A stretch of 64,000 nucleotides of DNA from an uncultured Prochlorococcus sp. (GCA_902563335.1 CACEWU010000005.1:1-64000); one strand, 5' to 3'. Shown: positions 34,928-45,061, counted from the first letter of the stretch. Notes: generated from the sequence alone by a model not told the origin. Made by a program: numbers and translations.

Positions 34928-35686
34928 TTAAGAGTTGATCTTTTGCAATTCTTGTTTTAACATATTATTGAATTCTTGAAGTTGATGATTTTCAAGTTGA
35001 GCGCGGCTTGAAACATTTAGATTTTCTTTTAAATAGCTTCTAGCTCGGCTACTGTCCCAATTTAATTCGCTAATTAGACAATTAGAAGTAGTTATAAGTC
35101 TATTTCTCTCATCTGGAATATCACAAGTGTGTGGGTCAGAGCCTACTTCTAATGTTTTTAAGCTAGATAACAATAATTTCAATTCAGTATAGTCAGTAAT
35201 TCGATGCCTACTTGGATGCTTAAAAGCTCGTTTTAAGTAGTTCTGTTCCATTTCTCTACTCCAACCTAACCTTTTAAGCTGGATATCAATCGAAGCAATT
35301 TCCTCACTCCAATCTAGGGGTTCGTTATTTATAGTATTTTTATTGTCTTCAGATATTTTATATATAGGCTTTTGAACTAAATCCGAACTATTATCGTAAT
35401 CTAGCTTATTTTCGTTTATAGGCTTTATAACTTTATCTCCCTGATTATCTGCTTTTGATTGAAGTAATGATTTAGACTTCTGTTTACTAAGTCTTTCACG
35501 AAGTCTATTTATTGCTCTGTCTTCTGCAATTTCAGCATTTTCACCAGATCCCAATGCGGTTCCTAAGGGTTTATCATCATTCCAAGCAGACACTCTTACA
35601 ACAGTTCTAGTATCACCTATGTGGCAAAGCTCCGACTTGATACGCATTGCTCGTAACGAATGGTCCCTTTTTAGGGTAGTTGTCAA
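34928..35686 (-). CDS. conserved hypothetical protein; possible ssDNA-annealing/recombination-type protein
   Basis: N-terminal 'VVRVSAWNDDKPLGTALGSGENAEIAEDRAINRLRERL' and two C-terminal LxW(x7)YLK(x6)SR modules. Confidence 0.5.
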   Translation of the reverse strand: MTTTLKRDHSLRAMRIKSELCHIGDTRTVVRVSAWNDDKPLGTALGSGENAEIAEDRAINRLRERLSKQKSKSLLQSKADNQGDKVIKPINENKLDYDNSSDLVQKPIYKISEDNKNTINNEPLDWSEEIASIDIQLKRLGWSREMEQNYLKRAFKHPSRHRITDYTELKLLLSSLKTLEVGSDPHTCDIPDERNRLITTSNCLISELNWDSSRARSYLKENLNVSSRAQLENHQLQEFNNMLKQELQKINS

Positions 35687-35744
35687 TTCTTCTCAACATA
35701 GACCCAACTGACGGAATCACTACGTTTATTTCAGAAAAGTATTA

Positions 35745-36473
35745 ATGGATTCTGCAGCGCTACCTTCATTAACACAATGGCTCGACGGAATTGATCGTTG
35801 GGCAGAGTTAGCACCACTTTTACCGGTGCTCGTAATATTGGAGTTGGTGTTATCTGCCGATAACGCGATTGCATTAGCAGCTATAACAAAACAACTAAAT
35901 ACAGCTGAGTTGAGAAGTAGAGCCCTAAATATTGGAATAGCTATAGCATTAGTATTTAGAATAATACTTATATTAATGGCACAATGGGCTCTTAGCTTCT
36001 GGCCTCTTAAATTACTTGCTGGCCTTTATTTACTAAGTCTATTTGTTGGGAAGTTATTAGAAAATAGGGAATCTAGTACTAAGGATAATTCTCCAGACAG
36101 TGATTTACCTAAGCCAAATACATTATATAAAACAATATTTCTACTAGCGTTTACGGATTTAGCATTTTCAATAGATAGTGTCGCTGCAGCCGTAGCGATA
36201 AGTGATCAATACTTACTTGTAATAAGTGGAGGAGTTATAGGCGTCTTGGCTTTAAGATTTACATCTGGTCTCTTTATTCGTTGGTTAGAAATATATCCTA
36301 GATTGGAATTAGCTGGTTACATTGCAGTAGGCTTAGTTGGAATAAAATTGCTTATTTATCTGGTACTTCCTTCATTCTTACCTCCTGAATGGCTGATACT
36401 AGTAATAGTATCTACACTATTTACCTGGGGATTTTCAATTAGAAACGAAGCTGAGGTTATAGTTAAAGGCTAA
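35745..36473 (+). CDS. TerC-like integral membrane protein
   Basis: LELVLSADNAIALAAI and FTDLAFSIDSVAAAVAIS motifs. Confidence 0.85.
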   Translation: MDSAALPSLTQWLDGIDRWAELAPLLPVLVILELVLSADNAIALAAITKQLNTAELRSRALNIGIAIALVFRIILILMAQWALSFWPLKLLAGLYLLSLFVGKLLENRESSTKDNSPDSDLPKPNTLYKTIFLLAFTDLAFSIDSVAAAVAISDQYLLVISGGVIGVLALRFTSGLFIRWLEIYPRLELAGYIAVGLVGIKLLIYLVLPSFLPPEWLILVIVSTLFTWGFSIRNEAEVIVKG

Positions 36474-36522
36474 TGTTAATTAGTATTCTAAAAAGTATGT
36501 ATTACTGAGTGAAAAAATTGCA

Positions 36523-37551
36523 TTAACAATTATCCCCTAGACTTGTTAATTGTAATGACATAATTTTCTGAGTAAGGGCTTGACCTGTTAATACCTTTCC
36601 ACCTTCTAGTTTTGCACTGAGAATTAGTAATGGATAATCACCAGTAGCAATTATGATTCCATTTTTATTTATTATAGATATAATAGTACCTGGTTTATGT
36701 GAAGAAATTGTATACATCTCTAATAGGTCTTTTTGTTTTTCCGGCAACTCGTCTCTTGAGTTAGGGTTCAAAGGAAGAGTTGAATATACTTTTAATCGTT
36801 TTGTTGCTAGATGTGTATAAGCGTTAGGATATAAACCCATAATTTTTCTATGGAGATTTATACAATAGTTAGACCAGTCAATTTCGTAATCCTTTTTACT
36901 TATCATCCTTGCATAGGAGCATTCTAACTCGGAATCATTTTGTGAGTCTAGAATATCAAGTTGAATGAGATCATCGAGATATTTGACTTTTTTAGTATTA
37001 AGGAGATGGATCAGTCTCAATATCATTTGAGAAGAAAGTTTGCTTAAAGTATTAGTTATTTTCGTAGAATTATCGAAAAGTCCTATTGGGATAGACTCTC
37101 TTAGTAAAACAGGTCCAGTATCCAGAGTTTCTTCCATTAGCATAATACATATACCTGTTGACTTATCACCGTTGATAAGACTCCGTTGTATTGGTGCAGC
37201 TCCACGCCATTGAGGTAAAAGTGAAGCATGGCTATTCCAACATCCTAGCCTTGGTGCATCCAAAATGTTCTTAGGTAATAATTGGCCATAAGCAACAACC
37301 ACGAAAATATCAGCCTGTAAGGATATTATCTCCTCCTGTATATATGTATCATTTTTTATATTTTCAGGAGTAAATATGTTTAGTGAATATTCCATTGCCT
37401 TTTCCTTGACAGGAGATGGATAAAGAGTTTTACCTCGTTTACGCCTTTTATCTGGCTGGGTAACGACTCCTACAATTTCCTGACCTGAGTTTATTAATTC
37501 TTCTAGACTATCAACCGCATATAAAGGAGTACCCCAAAATACAATCTTCAT
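36523..37551 (-). CDS. fmt: methionyl-tRNA formyltransferase
   Basis: MKIVFWGTPLYAVDSLE; WNSHASLLPQWRGAAPIQRSLINGD. Confidence 0.97.
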   Translation of the reverse strand: MKIVFWGTPLYAVDSLEELINSGQEIVGVVTQPDKRRKRGKTLYPSPVKEKAMEYSLNIFTPENIKNDTYIQEEIISLQADIFVVVAYGQLLPKNILDAPRLGCWNSHASLLPQWRGAAPIQRSLINGDKSTGICIMLMEETLDTGPVLLRESIPIGLFDNSTKITNTLSKLSSQMILRLIHLLNTKKVKYLDDLIQLDILDSQNDSELECSYARMISKKDYEIDWSNYCINLHRKIMGLYPNAYTHLATKRLKVYSTLPLNPNSRDELPEKQKDLLEMYTISSHKPGTIISIINKNGIIIATGDYPLLILSAKLEGGKVLTGQALTQKIMSLQLTSLGDNC

Positions 37552-38927
37552 GCTTCTCCAGTAATAGATAATCCATCTACCCATACATGAGGAGAGATAC
37601 CACTATGCGTTACTATTGAATCCATTTCGATCTCTACAATGTTATTCAATACTTGAATAATGTCTCCAGCTACAGTTGCTGCTTCGATTGAAATAGTTTC
37701 TCCATTCCTTACTAACCAACCATCAAATGGCAATGAAAATGAACCTTGACTAGCTTTAACACCAGAATGTAGAGCATTAAGACTTTCAATTAAAACAAAT
37801 TCTTCATTAGAATTTCTATGATTTAAATTATTGGTTTTATTCTTATGTTCTTTTGATCTACCTATTTCAAACCAATCAGGACTAACTGAAGCCTTTGCTC
37901 CCATACCAGCATGTCCAGTTGGCTTGACTCCGAATGATCTAGCAGTTGCCTCAGAATGTAGAAAATTCTTAATCCGCCCAGACTCAATAATAGTAATGTT
38001 TTGAGTAGGTGTTCCTTCTCCATCAAAGCTTGTAGCTCCTATGTTAGAAGGGTGTAAGGCGTTGTCACATAATGAGAATATTGGGGATGAAATTTTTTTA
38101 CCTATAGAGTCTCTTTCACTTAGACTTACTCCATCAATTACAGCCCTAGCATTAAACATACTACTAAATGAAGAAATCAACTCAAGGATCGCCTCTGGTG
38201 TAAAGCACACTAAATATTTATCAGTACGTATAGGGATATAATTTAAATGACTAATAGTTCTCTTTGAGGCTTCAAGGATACAGCCATCTATATCTAAATC
38301 TTCTACACCAAGAGCCAAGCGTACAGAACCTGAACTACGTGGTTTCTTTCTTAATTCTTCTGCTCTAGCGTAAAGATAAAGACTAGCTTGTGTGTTGTTT
38401 AGACTACGATTTGCTCCTTCACTATTAATATATATTCTCTGATAATTGCTTTCGGAGATACCATTATAAGGCACACTACTTATCGATTTATGAGTACTGA
38501 GCAAGGATGATTCAGCCTCTATCAGAATTTCGAGTATATTCTGAATTCCTAATAACTTCTTTAATGGTCTTTCTAACTTAGGAAGTGGAGCTTTACAGAG
38601 TTCTGAAAACTGAGGTGATTCATTAGGATTGCCAAACAGACTAGCTTCATAAGCTCCATGTACTGATTTCTGTAAACCAGCATCAGATAGATCAGAAGTA
38701 CTTGTAATACCAACCAATCCTTGATTATTCCAAACTCTAATAGTTACAGAACTTCTTTGTGAACCTTTCAATTGTTTAGCTATTCCGTGATCTACTTGAA
38801 CAGAAGAATCTGTGCTAGCTGTTGCACCTAGATCCCATTGTTTTATAGAGTATTTTGAAACATATTTATTCATCCTATCCAACAAGTTGACTGTCAATTT
38901 ATTCATGTCAATAGGTAAGGAATTCAT
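37548..38927 (-). CDS. pmbA: TldE/PmbA family protein
   Basis: LGATASTDSSVQVDHG...SFDGEGTPTQNITIIESGRIKNFLHSEATA. Confidence 0.85.
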   Translation of the reverse strand: MNSLPIDMNKLTVNLLDRMNKYVSKYSIKQWDLGATASTDSSVQVDHGIAKQLKGSQRSSVTIRVWNNQGLVGITSTSDLSDAGLQKSVHGAYEASLFGNPNESPQFSELCKAPLPKLERPLKKLLGIQNILEILIEAESSLLSTHKSISSVPYNGISESNYQRIYINSEGANRSLNNTQASLYLYARAEELRKKPRSSGSVRLALGVEDLDIDGCILEASKRTISHLNYIPIRTDKYLVCFTPEAILELISSFSSMFNARAVIDGVSLSERDSIGKKISSPIFSLCDNALHPSNIGATSFDGEGTPTQNITIIESGRIKNFLHSEATARSFGVKPTGHAGMGAKASVSPDWFEIGRSKEHKNKTNNLNHRNSNEEFVLIESLNALHSGVKASQGSFSLPFDGWLVRNGETISIEAATVAGDIIQVLNNIVEIEMDSIVTHSGISPHVWVDGLSITGEA

Positions 38928-38934
38928 AATAAGC

Positions 38935-40386
38935 TCAACGTCCTCCTACGGTTATAGAGTCAACCTTTATATGAGGTTGTCCAACTGTGACATTTATATT
39001 TCCACTTACGGAACCACAATATCCAGCTGCAAGGTCTAGATCGTTAGCACACATAGATATTCGAGGCATAATTTCCTTTGCTTCACCAATTAATGTTGCT
39101 CCCTTCACAGGCTTAGATAACTCTCCATTTTTGATTAAATATCCTTCTTCTACAGCAAAGTTGAATTGGCCAGTTGGACCAACACTTCCACCGCCCATTG
39201 ATTTACAATAAAGTCCATTGTCTATACTCGAAATAAGATCTTCTGGATTATATTTTCCTGGTGCTATATATGTATTTCTCATCCTGCTAGCTGCTGCGAA
39301 AGTATGACTTTGACGACGCCCACTTCCAGTTCTAGGATGACCTGTTCGTAATTCTCCAGCTCTATCGCTCAAGAAACTTTTTAGGACTCCATTCTTTATT
39401 AAGATAGTCTTTTGTGGTTTCATTCCTTCATCATCCATTGATAGTGAACCAAAGGCCCCGTCTGTTGAACCTTCATCTATAGCTGTTACAGCAGTATTTG
39501 CTATTTGGTGATCTATTTTTTCCGAAAAAGGTGTTGTACCTCTTTCTATTTGAGTTGTTTCTAGTAAATGTCCACAAGCCTCATGGAAAATTACACCACC
39601 AAATTTGTTTGCAAGAACAGCTGGAAGTTGTCCAGCTTCTACATAGTCTGCATAAAGCATCTTATCTGCACTTTCGCAAACTTCTCTAGTACTTAAATCT
39701 GGATCCCATTCTCTGAGATCATTTGGCCTATCTGAACTTCCATATCTACGACCTATGCTTGATCGAAATTCCCTATCAGCAGCTAGAACATTTACGCCAA
39801 TTGATTGGTGTAGACGAATATCTTTAGAAAATGTACCATCTGATGCGGCTACAAGTACTTCCTGCCAAATTCTTGAATAACTACCTCTTCTAGCTTGTAG
39901 ATGTTTGCCTTTCTTATCTAAGAGGTCGGTAGCAAGAAGAATTGTTTGCGTTGCTTCCTTTAATTTTGGACAGTTTTCTAGCCATAATTTTTTTTGAGTT
40001 GAAAAATCAGTGAGATCACCTAAGCCTTCAAAACTAAATAATGATGAGTCTTGAACTTGTAACGAAAGCATGCCCAAAGCCTTATCAAGAGCTTCAGAAA
40101 GACCATTCGCTGATAAATCATTAGTGCTTACAAAACCATCTCTTTTTCCTAAGAAGACTCTAATTCCAGCTCCTTTCCCAAAGGATGGACTCACACTGGT
40201 AATTGAATCCTGCTCAGCTAATAAGCCAAGGTGATCAACGTTCTCAAGAAAAATTTCGACAAAATCAGCTCCAGCAGAGCGTCCTCGAGCAAGTAGTGAT
40301 TCAAGGGTAGTTTGCCAATGGCAACCGAAAGAGTCTAAAGCCACATCTTTTTCTGGGATTTTTTCGATGAAAAGTACCAAATTCAA
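38935..40386 (-). CDS. tldD: TldD family metalloprotease
   Basis: VIFHEACGHLLE (HExxxH); GGSVGPTGQFNFAVEEGYLIKNGE. Confidence 0.9.
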   Translation of the reverse strand: MNLVLFIEKIPEKDVALDSFGCHWQTTLESLLARGRSAGADFVEIFLENVDHLGLLAEQDSITSVSPSFGKGAGIRVFLGKRDGFVSTNDLSANGLSEALDKALGMLSLQVQDSSLFSFEGLGDLTDFSTQKKLWLENCPKLKEATQTILLATDLLDKKGKHLQARRGSYSRIWQEVLVAASDGTFSKDIRLHQSIGVNVLAADREFRSSIGRRYGSSDRPNDLREWDPDLSTREVCESADKMLYADYVEAGQLPAVLANKFGGVIFHEACGHLLETTQIERGTTPFSEKIDHQIANTAVTAIDEGSTDGAFGSLSMDDEGMKPQKTILIKNGVLKSFLSDRAGELRTGHPRTGSGRRQSHTFAAASRMRNTYIAPGKYNPEDLISSIDNGLYCKSMGGGSVGPTGQFNFAVEEGYLIKNGELSKPVKGATLIGEAKEIMPRISMCANDLDLAAGYCGSVSGNINVTVGQPHIKVDSITVGGR

Positions 40387-40502
40387 ATATCGTGCATATA
40401 AGGATTATGCAGGTTTATTGGACGAACATGTGGATGATGTATTTCTTAGTTATTGGTAGAAAGGATTTAAGCCTCCATCTCAAAGGATTTCCACTAGTAA
40501 CG

Positions 40503-40949
40503 TCAATTTGCATTCAGCCACTTTTGGCCATTAAGCCTTTGTAGAAGCCTCGAGATCAATAAAACAAGAGTTGAGCGCTTTTCATCAATTAAAAAAGACT
40601 CCAAAAGACTTGGCTCAGAACCAGGCTCTGCAAGGGAAATTGTTTTTAATGAACTGATCTGCTCTTTACTAAAAGAAAGCCAGAATCTCCTGCCGGGAGG
40701 AATTTCTCCAACAACCATCCAACACTTTCCACCTACAACAGGACGCTGGTCCTCTACGAATTTCAAAATTGTTGGTGTAATCCCTCTATCTATTAAGGCT
40801 GCTTGAAGGCCTGGTAACAGATCTTCTCTTATGAATTCCTGAAAGGGCTTATCTTCTGGTTTTGGGGGCTTGACATTCTTGGGTGGTTCTGTTGCTTCAA
40901 GAGCTTGAGCCTGATTAGGTACAGATGAGGCTTGATCATCCTTAGGCAT
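40503..40949 (-). CDS. DUF2996 family protein
   Basis: KPFQEFIREDLLPGLQAALIDRGI...VGEIPPGRRFWLSF. Confidence 0.75.
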   Translation of the reverse strand: MPKDDQASSVPNQAQALEATEPPKNVKPPKPEDKPFQEFIREDLLPGLQAALIDRGITPTILKFVEDQRPVVGGKCWMVVGEIPPGRRFWLSFSKEQISSLKTISLAEPGSEPSLLESFLIDEKRSTLVLLISRLLQRLNGQKWLNAN

Positions 40950-41055
40950 GGCTCATTTGAAGACTACTTTATACAAAGTATAGTTGAATAGTAACTTGGG
41001 TAAAAACCTAAAACAAGAGGTGAATTAATCTATATGATTTCTATTCAGGTTATTA

Positions 41056-41700
41056 TCACCAATCATCAACGTAATTGGAAGTCCAATCATCTTCTGATTG
41101 ATGCTCTTGGATATCACTATTGTTATTATCATATTCAGGTTGCCGTTTATCATTTAAATAGTCACCATAAGGGTATTTATCTTCCTTTTCGGAGGAATGT
41201 TCATCTGGATAAGAATATTGATCATCAAGTTCTGAGTACGATTGATCATCATAATCATCGATGGATCGATTTATTGTGCGCGATTTAATAACTCTAAAAG
41301 GGACAGATATAGTTGGAGCTGGATCTTTTAAACTTCTTTCAGGGGATATATCACTTGTATAAAAATTATCCTCATAGTTTTCATTGTAAGAGGAATTATT
41401 ATGCTGATCTATTGGATTTGAATCTTCATATTCATCTGTTTCAAGGTAGACTTTCCCACTTAAAGATTGCCTCCTAGCAGTTGAAATCAAACCAGCAGAA
41501 GAAGCTATTATAAAGCCACTAGAGGAACTTAGAGTCATCAACATTCCTATACTAATTGAAGGTGACTTCCAGGTTAATATACGTATTTGAGATGTTTTGG
41601 AGTGATTTAATATTGATACACAGAGAACGGCTATTAAAGGAGTAATAGCCGGAATTAATAATACCCTCTGGATCATATTCATTTTGAATTTCCGGTCCAT
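41056..41700 (-). CDS. hypothetical membrane-anchored protein with acidic, Tyr-rich tail
   Basis: Two N-terminal hydrophobic segments; overlaps the ubiX stop region. Confidence 0.6.
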   Translation of the reverse strand: MDRKFKMNMIQRVLLIPAITPLIAVLCVSILNHSKTSQIRILTWKSPSISIGMLMTLSSSSGFIIASSAGLISTARRQSLSGKVYLETDEYEDSNPIDQHNNSSYNENYEDNFYTSDISPERSLKDPAPTISVPFRVIKSRTINRSIDDYDDQSYSELDDQYSYPDEHSSEKEDKYPYGDYLNDKRQPEYDNNNSDIQEHQSEDDWTSNYVDDW

Positions 41701-42287
41701 CTTTTGATTGGATATAAATCCTCATCTAGCAAGTCGAATAATCTTGTAACTAGAAAATCAACCATTTCATCTATTGATCTTGGTTGTGAATACCAAGCCG
41801 GTATCGGGGGAAAGACTTTTACACCTACTTCAGCAAGTGTAGTTAGGTTCTTTAGGTGAATAGGGCTCCAGGGTGTTTCTCTAGGTGCAATAATTAAAGA
41901 TCTACCTTCCTTTATCTGAACATCTGCGCATCTTTCAATAAGGTTTAATGAATAACCGGAAGCGATACGACCTACAGTTCCCATGGTACAAGGAACTATT
42001 ACCATTCCATTTGTTTTATAACTACCACTAGCTATTGGAGCAGAATTATCATTCCATCTATAACAAGATAAAGTATCTGTACTTAAATTGAGTCTATGAC
42101 TCCAAAATAATTTCTGTTTATTGGTATCAATAGGTATCTTTACACCTATCTCAGAATTCCAAACTTCATATGCACCTCGACTCAAAACAACATGTACATT
42201 GTATTTATGTTGCAGTAATAATTGCAATGATCTTTCAGCCAAAGGCATTGCTGAAGCACCAGTAATTCCAAGGATATAAGATTTCAT
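41679..42287 (-). CDS. ubiX: flavin prenyltransferase UbiX
   Basis: YILGITGASAMPLAERSLQLL; VPCTMGTVGRIASGYSLNLIERCADVQIKEGRSLIIAPRETP. Confidence 0.95.
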   Translation of the reverse strand: MKSYILGITGASAMPLAERSLQLLLQHKYNVHVVLSRGAYEVWNSEIGVKIPIDTNKQKLFWSHRLNLSTDTLSCYRWNDNSAPIASGSYKTNGMVIVPCTMGTVGRIASGYSLNLIERCADVQIKEGRSLIIAPRETPWSPIHLKNLTTLAEVGVKVFPPIPAWYSQPRSIDEMVDFLVTRLFDLLDEDLYPIKRWTGNSK

Positions 42288-42290
42288 CTC

Positions 42291-44645
42291 CTATTCTCTA
42301 TTTGAGGAAGGAGATGAATCCTCAATGTTTTCTAATAATTCTTCTCCTCTATTATCCAAAAGCAAAGAATCATCAGATTTATTTATTGGATGTACAACTT
42401 CTAAGTCGATTTGATTTCGTAATACATCTACTTTTATAACCTTCAAAGTTACTTTATTGCCAAGTTGGTATACCTTTCGACTCTTGCGTCCGACCAATCG
42501 ATTCTGTCGAGATCTATATTCATACCAGTCATCATTAAGTGAACTGACATGCACAAGTCCTTCAGCCATAGATGGGGGTAACTCTGCAAAAAAACCATAA
42601 CTTTGTACACCTGTAATTATTGCCTCAACCTCCTTACCTACAAAAGGCTCTGCCGCTCTAGCCTGTGCCATTGCAACGATACTATTCTGTAACTCTCGAG
42701 ACTGCCTTCTCCTGCTATTAAGTCTATTTATCAACGTTTGATTAAATAATTTATGTAAGCTATTTTGATGAGTTCGTGTATGAATATCCCATTTGATATC
42801 CATCCAACAATTCCTTTTACCAAGGTTTACCTGATATTTTTGTCTGGTAGAAGGCCTAGTTTTTCCTTCTTTTAACAAATTGACTAGAATATATTGATTT
42901 AAAAGATCAGAGTAATGTAGATTTGCACAGCACCAAGGAGCTGAATTTTTATACTTGTGGTTTAAGTTGAACTTGTCACTATGCTCTTCCTTATCGGATG
43001 ACGTATTCAATTCTGCTAATTTAAGTACTTGATCAGGCAGAGAGTGACGTAAGAGTTTCTCTAAGACCCTACGACATGGAGTTCTAGAAAAAGCGGATGA
43101 TAGTTCAGATGCAGAAGGTGTACCATCTGAATCTAACTCTAACTCTAAATCAAGAGATAAAGCAATCTTTGCTAGCTCGTTAAGTGTATTAGTATCTACT
43201 GATTGAGTCTCTAATAATATTGCTGGTAATTTCAGTTGTTTAGAATGCTCAGACCATATCTCATTAGCGATTCTGATTAATGGGCTTAACAATGACTGTG
43301 GGTCTTCTTTGTTCAAAGGTTGTTTCCATTGATGATATGTTGTACTTGGATCCTCGCAAAGTAGATCGGATAAATAATCAATTTTTGGTGTTGGCAAATC
43401 TAACTCTATTGAGCCTTTATTCTTTTCACACTTTGAAAGTAATTCAGAGCAAAATATTAGTGTCTCTAGTTGAGTAATATGATCTTTAATCTTTTTTAAT
43501 TGAGCTGGAATTGCCCTTGACCTAGGTTTTCTAGAGGCTAGTGATTCTAATTCTTTACTTGAAATTTCTGCCTTTGGAGATATCTTTGTAAGCATAAATT
43601 CCCAATCCTTAACTTCACCACATGAATCAATATCAAGACATACGCTTATTGCATCATTCACCTTATCTAATTCAAATCTACTGGCTTTATCCAAAGACTC
43701 GTTTACAAAAGGCTCCCACTTATCTGCTAAGCAATGTGCTTCTGCCCTATCTCTAAGCCATAAATCTAAATTACTACCTATAGTAATTCTCTCAGTTATT
43801 GAGGGTGAGTGAATCCATAAACGGATACCGCCATCATGAGGTGAGACATGTATTGCTGGCAGAGATGGCGAATTAGCTCCTGTCCAACTCGTTAAAAGCA
43901 AAACTGATTGCGATGTAAGATCAACCCTATTTTTTTCAATAGGTTGCTTTAATGAACTTCTTGGAGAAGTTGATCCTATCTGCAAATTAGATTTAGTAAG
44001 TAATAAATCCAAATCTCCTGATGGTCCTCCGTTTAAGGGAAGTGGCCGTACTACATGTCCTTCAGTTGGATATTGTGCTAGGGGATATCTATCAATATGA
44101 ATCTCAACTACTGAATCTTTGTTTTCATCGTCTAGGTAGGATATATCCTTTTCAGGTAAATTAATCGATGTAAGTATTCGTTCATCAAGAGGGTTGGCTA
44201 TAAGATTGCCCTCTTCTTTATCAACAACTCCTAGAAGGTTTTCTGTATTTCTTTCTAAAATACATTGAACTGAACCTTCTGGAGACCTTCTCCTAACTCC
44301 CTCTCTAGTTATTCTTACTAAAACAGTATCTCCATTCCAAGCATTATTTAAATTTTGATCTCTAATATAAATATCATCCTCATCATCATCTCTTATAGCA
44401 AAACAATAACCCTTACTACTACATCTTATCCGTGCCTCTAATAAAGAGTTATCTTCTATACGACTTAATAAACCAGTTTCATTTTGGGAGATTATTCCTA
44501 GTTTAGAGAGTGCACTCAAAGCAATTTCTAGACGCTCTCTATCAGCCTTTTTAGTAAGTTTTAGAATTTTTTCAAGTTTTTTAGTCTCAAGAGTTCCTTC
44601 TGATGGTAAATGATCTAACAATTTGGAGACCGTGAACATGATCAA
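42291..44645 (-). CDS. RNase R-like protein with degenerate RNB active site
   Basis: CSD-like N-terminus, RNB-like fold region, C-terminal S1 domain (GKEVEAIITGVQSYGFFAELPPSMAEGLVHVSSL); canonical Asp motif absent. Confidence 0.8.
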   Translation of the reverse strand: MIMFTVSKLLDHLPSEGTLETKKLEKILKLTKKADRERLEIALSALSKLGIISQNETGLLSRIEDNSLLEARIRCSSKGYCFAIRDDDEDDIYIRDQNLNNAWNGDTVLVRITREGVRRRSPEGSVQCILERNTENLLGVVDKEEGNLIANPLDERILTSINLPEKDISYLDDENKDSVVEIHIDRYPLAQYPTEGHVVRPLPLNGGPSGDLDLLLTKSNLQIGSTSPRSSLKQPIEKNRVDLTSQSVLLLTSWTGANSPSLPAIHVSPHDGGIRLWIHSPSITERITIGSNLDLWLRDRAEAHCLADKWEPFVNESLDKASRFELDKVNDAISVCLDIDSCGEVKDWEFMLTKISPKAEISSKELESLASRKPRSRAIPAQLKKIKDHITQLETLIFCSELLSKCEKNKGSIELDLPTPKIDYLSDLLCEDPSTTYHQWKQPLNKEDPQSLLSPLIRIANEIWSEHSKQLKLPAILLETQSVDTNTLNELAKIALSLDLELELDSDGTPSASELSSAFSRTPCRRVLEKLLRHSLPDQVLKLAELNTSSDKEEHSDKFNLNHKYKNSAPWCCANLHYSDLLNQYILVNLLKEGKTRPSTRQKYQVNLGKRNCWMDIKWDIHTRTHQNSLHKLFNQTLINRLNSRRRQSRELQNSIVAMAQARAAEPFVGKEVEAIITGVQSYGFFAELPPSMAEGLVHVSSLNDDWYEYRSRQNRLVGRKSRKVYQLGNKVTLKVIKVDVLRNQIDLEVVHPINKSDDSLLLDNRGEELLENIEDSSPSSNRE

Positions 44646-44756
44646 ATGAATGATTTTGTGGTGTTTCTACAGATGATTAAACTAATTTGATAGTATTTAA
44701 ATACTAAAGGAAAACCCAGAAGTTGATACTATATAAGAGAACTTCTGAATTGCTCA

Positions 44757-45059
44757 TTACAAAGTATCATTTTGAGGGTCACTTTGGGTGATTAGTGGCA
44801 ATAAAAGCTTAATCCCTATAAACAAGAAACCTGATGCAGCAATAACTTGAATTAAATCCGAAGGCACAACTGAGGACATCGAGGCCCCTGTTACTGCTCC
44901 AATAAGACTTGCAAGAACAAGAGCGCTTGAAGAACCAATAAACACGGCAAGTGGTCGATTAGAAGTTCCGCTTATAGCTACTGTTGCGAGTTGTGTTTTG
45001 TCTCCTAGCTCAGCAAGGAAGACTGTTGTGAACGTCGAGATTAAGAGAGAGAAAAGCAT
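44757..45059 (-). CDS. TMEM165/GDT1 (UPF0016) half-size protein
   Basis: FLAELGDKTQLATVAIS motif. Confidence 0.9.
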   Translation of the reverse strand: MLFSLLISTFTTVFLAELGDKTQLATVAISGTSNRPLAVFIGSSSALVLASLIGAVTGASMSSVVPSDLIQVIAASGFLFIGIKLLLPLITQSDPQNDTL

Positions 45060-45061
45060 AA

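Noticed and set aside
41034-41288. 84-aa plus-strand ORF
   Set aside because: Antisense to the low-complexity tail of the 41056..41700 protein; the repetitive codons create a spurious ORF
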